Source: JAAURS01 sp044923475
Lineage (GTDB): Bacteria > Cyanobacteriota > Cyanobacteriia > Thermosynechococcales > Thermosynechococcaceae
Assembly: GCF_044923475.1 (NCBI RefSeq)
Contig: NZ_CP137338.1
Span: 1,612,001-1,676,000 of the forward strand
Direction: 5' to 3'
Length of the DNA: 64,000 nucleotides
Below are positions 59,711 to 64,000 of the stretch, piece by piece; position 1 is the stretch's first letter; every line of letters begins with the position of its first letter. The notes under the pieces are model-generated. The model did no database searches, had not been told where the DNA came from, and saw only the letters and a program-made list of their open reading frames with translations. A program made the translations under genes and the position numbers.

Positions 59711-62700
59711 CTAGGGTACGGCGGTCAATCGGAGGTTTTCATGCGCGCGTTCGAGGGCGCTCGTTGCCTGACCCACGGCTGAGGAAATCTGGGGATAGAG
59801 TTCCCGCGCCCCGATCGTAGTGCCCGATTTGCCAATTTGCTCTAGATCGCGACAAAGCTGTCCTACCCGAACCGCACCTAGATTGACGCTGCCGGAACGG
59901 AGCGCGTGGGCAGATTGTCGCAGGGCTTCCGGGTTGGCTTGGGCGATTGCCGTCTCGATGGCCGCCAGCCGCTGCGGCACGTCTTGAGCGTAGGCATCCA
60001 GCAGTTCCCGCAAAAGCTCTGCCGCTGCATCGGGACCGACCATTTGCAAAAATCCGTCGAGGACAGATGGATCGAGAATCATCGCTGTTTCTGGGGGCAG
60101 AGGAGATGGATCGTCTGATAAAGCGCTTTGTCCTAATTCTAAGAATAAGGAGTTTTCGCCCTTTTGGAGCGCCGCTTCTAAATCTTGAATCCGTAAAGGC
60201 TTGGTAAGATAATCCTGCATCCCGGCTTGCAGGCAGCGATCGCGATCGTCCGTCATGGCATAGGCAGTCAGGGCAATGATGTAGGGACGCTGAGAACTTT
60301 GCCATTCCGCGCGGATGGCCCGAGCGGCAGAAATCCCGTCCATTATCGGCATTTCAATATCCATCAGGATCAGGTTGTAATTGTCTTGACGTAGAGCTGC
60401 AACGGCCTCAGCGCCGTTATTGGCAACCTTGAAGTCATAGCCAAGCTGCTTCAGCATGAATTGAGCGACCGTTTGATTCACTGGATTATCCTCGACAAGC
60501 AGGACTGGCGTTTTTTCAATAACTGTGGATGCAGCCGTTAGGGAAGCGGGAGCGCGGGTCGGCAGGGGAGGGACGGGGTCGGGAACGGAAATAGACTTAG
60601 TGGCAATCGTAAAATAAAAGGTCGAGCCAGGGCCTGTCTCCAGCGTCAAAGCGGTCGGACCTCCTTGCAGAAGGGGATTCAAAAAGGGTTGCCACTGGTT
60701 TGGCGGATCGCCCCCGAGACTCCCCCGACTTTCTACCCAAAGATGACCGCCCATTAAACGCGTCAACTGGTGGCTGATGGCCAAGCCCAACCCGGTGCCG
60801 CCGTACTTGCGCGTGATGGAGGTGTCGACCTGGCTGAAGGGCTGAAACAGCGTCGTTTGCTGCTGGGTAGAAATGCCGATGCCCGTATCTCGAATCGCAA
60901 ACTGGAGTTCGTAGCGGGGGGAAAACGGATCGGGGCGGCGGGCGATCGCTCGAATCGAAATCTGACCCGCATCCGTAAATTTGATCGCATTGCTAATCAG
61001 GTTTGTCAGAACTTGCCGCAGTCGATAGCTGTCTCCTTCAACCTGCTGGGGCACCTCCGGGTCGATAAACCATTTCAGCGCCAGCCCTTTTTCATGACAT
61101 TGAGGCACCAATAATTCAATGGCTGAAGTAATGCAGGCGCGAACGTTAAACGTATGGTTGTCAATTTGAAGCTTGCCAGCCTCGATTTTAGAAAAGTCTA
61201 AAATATCGTTGAGCAACGTCAGCAACGCTTCGCTGCCGTTGCGAATAATGTTGAGATACTGCGCTTGCTGGGGGTTGAGGTGCGTGACGTGCAATAAATC
61301 CAAGGTGCCGATCACGGCGTTCATGGGAGTGCGGATCTCGTGACTCATCATGGCCAGAAATTCGCTTTTGGCGCGGCTGGCTGCCTCTGCGGCGCGGGTG
61401 GCAACAACCAGATCTTGGTTTTGTTGGGAAAGCTGTTTGCGATGGGCCGTTTCTTGTTCTAGGAGTTGGGCTTGGGCGAGGGCAATCCCGACTTGGGCTG
61501 CAACGGCTTCGAGCAGCTCGATCTCGTCCGGCTGCCAGCTACGAGGGCGATCGCACTGATGCAGGCTCAGAAGGCCGTTCGGTTTGCCTTGATAGGAGGT
61601 CCGAACGGCAAGCATGGACTTAACGTCGAGTTGCGCGCACAGCGAATGGACGGGCGCGAGCAAAGGCTCTTGAGATACATCTTCCGAAACCACTGCTGAT
61701 TCTTGATGCAATGTCGTGAGTGCGTGGGGATTGTTCGCGACTGGAATCTCTACGTCGGCCATGGAGACGACTCCATCTTTTCGATATTCGGCAGCGCAAA
61801 AAATTTTAGGCTCGGGGTGTTCGGTATAGGTACAGAGCACGCAGCGACTGACCTGAAACGCTTTGCCAACCTGATCGACCGTGGTCTGAAAAATGAGGGA
61901 GGTCTCTAAACTGCCTCGAATTTTTTGAGTAATTTGTTTGAGTAAAACCGTTTGCTTGAGCTGCTGCTGAACTGCGTTTTGGTACTGCTGGCGCTCCATT
62001 TCGCTCCCAACCCACTGGGCCATAAACCGGAGCAAATCTTTTTGAAAAGGCTGAAACGTCACAGGCGAAGGTGTTGCGCTGCCAAAGCATAGAAGCCAGT
62101 GGGCCTGTTTGCCACTGGTCACTCGAATACTAAACCAAGACCGGAAGGATCGATCTTCATTGGAAAATAGCGATCCCTCCGGGGATTGTTCTGCAAAACC
62201 AAGATGTTCGTAATCGATGGGGGAGTCGTGCTTGGCGGTTAAAGCGCAGAGTTCGAAAAAAACACCATCGCAGAGTGACGACGGATCGAAGGTGACTGGG
62301 GTGTGGGTCGGGGTGGGGTTGTAGTGTACTTGCGCTAAAACCTTGGGCGAGTTGTTAGACCATTCGCAGAATAGACCGTACTCTAGGCCAAACCACTCGC
62401 ACCCCATGTTGAGCAACCTCTCGATCCGCTTTGAAAAGTGTAGGTCGCGGGCGGCAATGACTTCGCTGAGGAGGCGATCGCGTCCCTTGAGTTCTTCTGC
62501 TGCGTTGGGGGGGATGGTAATGGCTGAGACAAGTTGGGGATTGATAGCCGCTAGCTCTTGAATGCTGGCGGCTGCGAAGTATTGGGCCTGAACCCGTTCG
62601 CCCAAGGCAATGCGATCGCCATTTTGGAGGCCGTAACTGTCGCACGCGCGATCGTTAACGGTGATGCCGTTGGTACTGCGCTGCCCCTCTAAAGTGCCGT

Positions 62701-62893
62701 CAACGAGGCGGAAGGTGGAGATCTCAGACGAATGGGGCGCCGCTGTTCTCACCAGGGTGGCGTGGTGCCGGGAAACAGCTGGAGAAGACACTAGAATCGA
62801 GCTGCGCGAATCTCGCCCGATAGAATAACTGTCTGCTTCTAAGGGAATGGTCCGCTTGCCAAAACGGTCGCAAATAACTAAAAAGTGATGCAC
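59711..62893 (-). CDS. FHA-GAF hybrid histidine kinase with receiver and HPt
   Basis: Soluble 1060-residue kinase with a GTG start at 62893. Order: an FHA domain (about 1-108; YSIGRDSRSSILVSS, SRHHATL, RSTNGITVND), which reads phosphothreonine; two GAF-like domains (about 145-310 and 335-480); HisKA with His518 in MMSHEIRTPMNAVIG; HATPase (RDTGIGISTQQ, GTGLGLAISHQL); a receiver (LLVEDNPVNQTV, LILMDIEMPIMDG); and an HPt domain with His996 in SAHALRSGSVNLGA. This is a full internal phosphorelay. It lies 51 bases from the glycan operon; input from a Ser/Thr kinase is inferred from the FHA domain. Confidence 0.88.
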   Translation of the reverse strand: MHHFLVICDRFGKRTIPLEADSYSIGRDSRSSILVSSPAVSRHHATLVRTAAPHSSEISTFRLVDGTLEGQRSTNGITVNDRACDSYGLQNGDRIALGERVQAQYFAAASIQELAAINPQLVSAITIPPNAAEELKGRDRLLSEVIAARDLHFSKRIERLLNMGCEWFGLEYGLFCEWSNNSPKVLAQVHYNPTPTHTPVTFDPSSLCDGVFFELCALTAKHDSPIDYEHLGFAEQSPEGSLFSNEDRSFRSWFSIRVTSGKQAHWLLCFGSATPSPVTFQPFQKDLLRFMAQWVGSEMERQQYQNAVQQQLKQTVLLKQITQKIRGSLETSLIFQTTVDQVGKAFQVSRCVLCTYTEHPEPKIFCAAEYRKDGVVSMADVEIPVANNPHALTTLHQESAVVSEDVSQEPLLAPVHSLCAQLDVKSMLAVRTSYQGKPNGLLSLHQCDRPRSWQPDEIELLEAVAAQVGIALAQAQLLEQETAHRKQLSQQNQDLVVATRAAEAASRAKSEFLAMMSHEIRTPMNAVIGTLDLLHVTHLNPQQAQYLNIIRNGSEALLTLLNDILDFSKIEAGKLQIDNHTFNVRACITSAIELLVPQCHEKGLALKWFIDPEVPQQVEGDSYRLRQVLTNLISNAIKFTDAGQISIRAIARRPDPFSPRYELQFAIRDTGIGISTQQQTTLFQPFSQVDTSITRKYGGTGLGLAISHQLTRLMGGHLWVESRGSLGGDPPNQWQPFLNPLLQGGPTALTLETGPGSTFYFTIATKSISVPDPVPPLPTRAPASLTAASTVIEKTPVLLVEDNPVNQTVAQFMLKQLGYDFKVANNGAEAVAALRQDNYNLILMDIEMPIMDGISAARAIRAEWQSSQRPYIIALTAYAMTDDRDRCLQAGMQDYLTKPLRIQDLEAALQKGENSLFLELGQSALSDDPSPLPPETAMILDPSVLDGFLQMVGPDAAAELLRELLDAYAQDVPQRLAAIETAIAQANPEALRQSAHALRSGSVNLGAVRVGQLCRDLEQIGKSGTTIGARELYPQISSAVGQATSALERAHENLRLTAVP

Positions 62894-63092
62894 AATCTAA
62901 GGCCCGTGGCGATCCATGAGGGTTGGAACGAAGGATACCCGCTCGAAGAATGGATGGGCGAGGCTCTTCTTACACTCAGGATGCCCTCGTACGGGAAGGC
63001 TGGTGCTATCTACCTAAAGGGTAGGTAGGCCGTTGAAGGCTAAAAGATGCGTCTGGTGGGTCGCGTGCGGTACATCCCTAAGTCGTATATCC

Positions 63093-63332
63093 CTAAATCA
63101 AAGAAGACCAAGATGGCACGTAAGAATCTGACTGTTGCATAATTTGCTGGAGTTCTTCGTGTTCCATTGCTCGGAGTGCCATTGAAAGACCCATTTGGAC
63201 AATGCTGAGGCGCTGTCTGGCTTCTTCGCTGAGTTCTTCAGCGGCTGCTTCCGTGCAGGCCAAAATCGTGGCGGTCATGCTGAGGTTGTCGGCGGTTACA
63301 GCTAAAGCTTCGGCGAGTAAACTGGTGAACAT
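63093..63332 (-). CDS. Small conserved hypothetical protein
   Basis: Protein of 79 residues, MFTSLLAEALAVTADNLSMT at the start and a predicted helical remainder with LSMALRAMEHEELQQIM. No signal peptide or membrane segment is clear. Function unknown. A short direct repeat lies upstream at 63393. Confidence 0.45.
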   Translation of the reverse strand: MFTSLLAEALAVTADNLSMTATILACTEAAAEELSEEARQRLSIVQMGLSMALRAMEHEELQQIMQQSDSYVPSWSSLI

Positions 63333-63723
63333 AATCTCAAACCTGTTTCGCTGAACTGAACTACTCCTTCATCATTGAGCAGGCCAACCGATATTAATAC
63401 TGGATTAATACTGAACTTTAGTCTGTGTCTCTACATCCATCTCTCTGGGTTTACGCGGATAAAACAGGTTGGCAAGATCGTACAGATGTTCTGATGCCAG
63501 TCGCTTCGAGGTTTTTTGTATTGTCAGGGATTCATGACAATTAACTCGCGATCGAGATTCCGTAAGTTTGCAGAGGCGTTTCCTGTCGATCGAATTTGGG
63601 GGCATCGTCAGCGGTTGCAAATGCGGTCTGAAACCCGTGCGAGTCTTAAGAAGCGCATCGGGTCGAGCTGTGGCGATCGCCGCGATCCGTTCTCCGTGGA
63701 AATACGGCATTCTTCCAACCGCT
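63333..63723. other. Intergenic region with a direct repeat
   Basis: ATTAATACTG occurs at 63393-63402 and 63404-63413, 11 bases apart, about 60-80 bases upstream of the small minus-strand gene. It may be a binding site. No gene supported in the rest. Confidence 0.4.
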
Positions 63724-64000
63724 CTATCCCAAGCCCGCCTTCAGGGCGGGTATCAACGATTCCGCAAGCATTTCGGCATTCACGCCCATCGACGTATGTT
63801 GCCGAGCCGCCCAACATCCCGCGCGAGCATGCCACCACACGGCTACCTGCACGGCAGACTCCAGCGATCGTCCTTGCCGTTGGGCCTGGGCCATCAATCC
63901 GCCCATCACACCCGTCAAAACATCTCCGCTGCCACCGCGAGCTAAAGCGGGCGTGCTTTCAGCGTTAACCCAAGCCCGACCGTCAGGCGCTGCAATCGTC
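63724..64000 (-). CDS. nnrD: ADP-dependent NAD(P)H-hydrate dehydratase (partial, 5' end outside window)
   Basis: The last 91 codons of a gene running off the window. STPALARGGSGDVLTGVMGG is the ADP-binding GSGD loop of the YjeF C-terminal dehydratase, which repairs hydrated NAD(P)H; the end MGVNAEMLAESLIPALKAGL matches the family. In most bacteria the same protein carries an N-terminal epimerase domain, so the complete gene may be nnr. No intron or frameshift in the visible part. Confidence 0.88.
   Translation of the reverse strand, partial: TIAAPDGRAWVNAESTPALARGGSGDVLTGVMGGLMAQAQRQGRSLESAVQVAVWWHARAGCWAARQHTSMGVNAEMLAESLIPALKAGLG

Noticed and set aside
63405..63710. Minus-strand open frame of 101 codons
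   Set aside because: It spans the repeat region upstream of a small gene, lacks a start context and shows no family pattern.
1..64000. tRNA, rRNA and CRISPR arrays
   Set aside because: Reading the intergenic regions I found no tRNA-like arm pattern, rRNA sequence or regular repeat-spacer array. A covariance-model scan would be needed to be certain.

Overview
The window is chromosomal DNA from a cyanobacterium. The evidence is the 30-residue photosystem I gene psaM, the cyanobacterial/plastid genes ycf46 and ycf35 (DUF1257), a fused panC/cmk gene, an A-type flavodiiron protein with an inactive diiron site, a KaiB-domain protein, and very frequent copies of the HIP1 octamer GCGATCGC. A filamentous or Leptolyngbya/Oscillatoriales-like lineage is plausible, but the sequence alone does not fix the genus. 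No rRNA, tRNA, CRISPR array or intact insertion sequence was recognised. Genes lie on both strands in short operons.

Layout. 0-2.4 kb: 5' part of a DUF3318 membrane protein gene, a DUF3598 lipocalin-like gene, and a two-gene unit of an unknown protein plus an HNH nuclease. 2.4-9.4 kb: a six-gene stressosome operon (RsbR, RsbS, RsbT, an RsbT-like/RsbX-like fusion phosphatase, and two hybrid histidine kinases) with no sigma factor. 9.4-15.1 kb: a MocR-type regulator with a repeated operator candidate, an EF-G paralogue, and a VapBC-like toxin-antitoxin pair. 15.2-27.6 kb: a MITE-like repeat, a giant DUF4132 protein, a 57-residue gene, a retropepsin-like protease, a small protein ending in Gly-Gly with a ubiquitin-like C-terminal half, panC/cmk, an aspartate aminotransferase, a VWA/HExxH metallopeptidase-like protein and a MoxR ATPase. 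27.6-31.9 kb: MOSC protein, RelE-type toxin-antitoxin pair flanked by direct repeats, Uma2 protein, remnant of a second toxin-antitoxin copy, CorA, PurN. 32-42.5 kb: ABC permease, coiled-coil protein, cyclase-like protein, ferredoxin-MBL protein, SDR, class V aminotransferase, ndk, TerC, psaM, small conserved proteins, hisA. 42.7-49.4 kb: ribbon-helix-helix protein, ycf46, ycf35, KaiB-domain protein, PilT, Flv. 49.4-56.3 kb: an OmpR-type regulator lacking its phospho-aspartate, DUF192 lipoprotein, C-S lyase, BON protein, DedA. 56.3-64 kb: a three-gene glycan operon, an FHA-GAF-kinase-receiver-HPt hybrid kinase, and the 3' end of an NAD(P)HX dehydratase gene.

Two systems deserve most attention. 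The first is the split MoxR / VWA-peptidase / DUF4132 locus carrying a Gly-Gly-ending, ubiquitin-fold-like protein; a decayed second copy of that same tail survives in front of the DUF4132 gene. The second is the stressosome, whose output appears to be two-component phosphotransfer instead of a sigma factor, and which encodes three successive RsbT-like ATPase modules.
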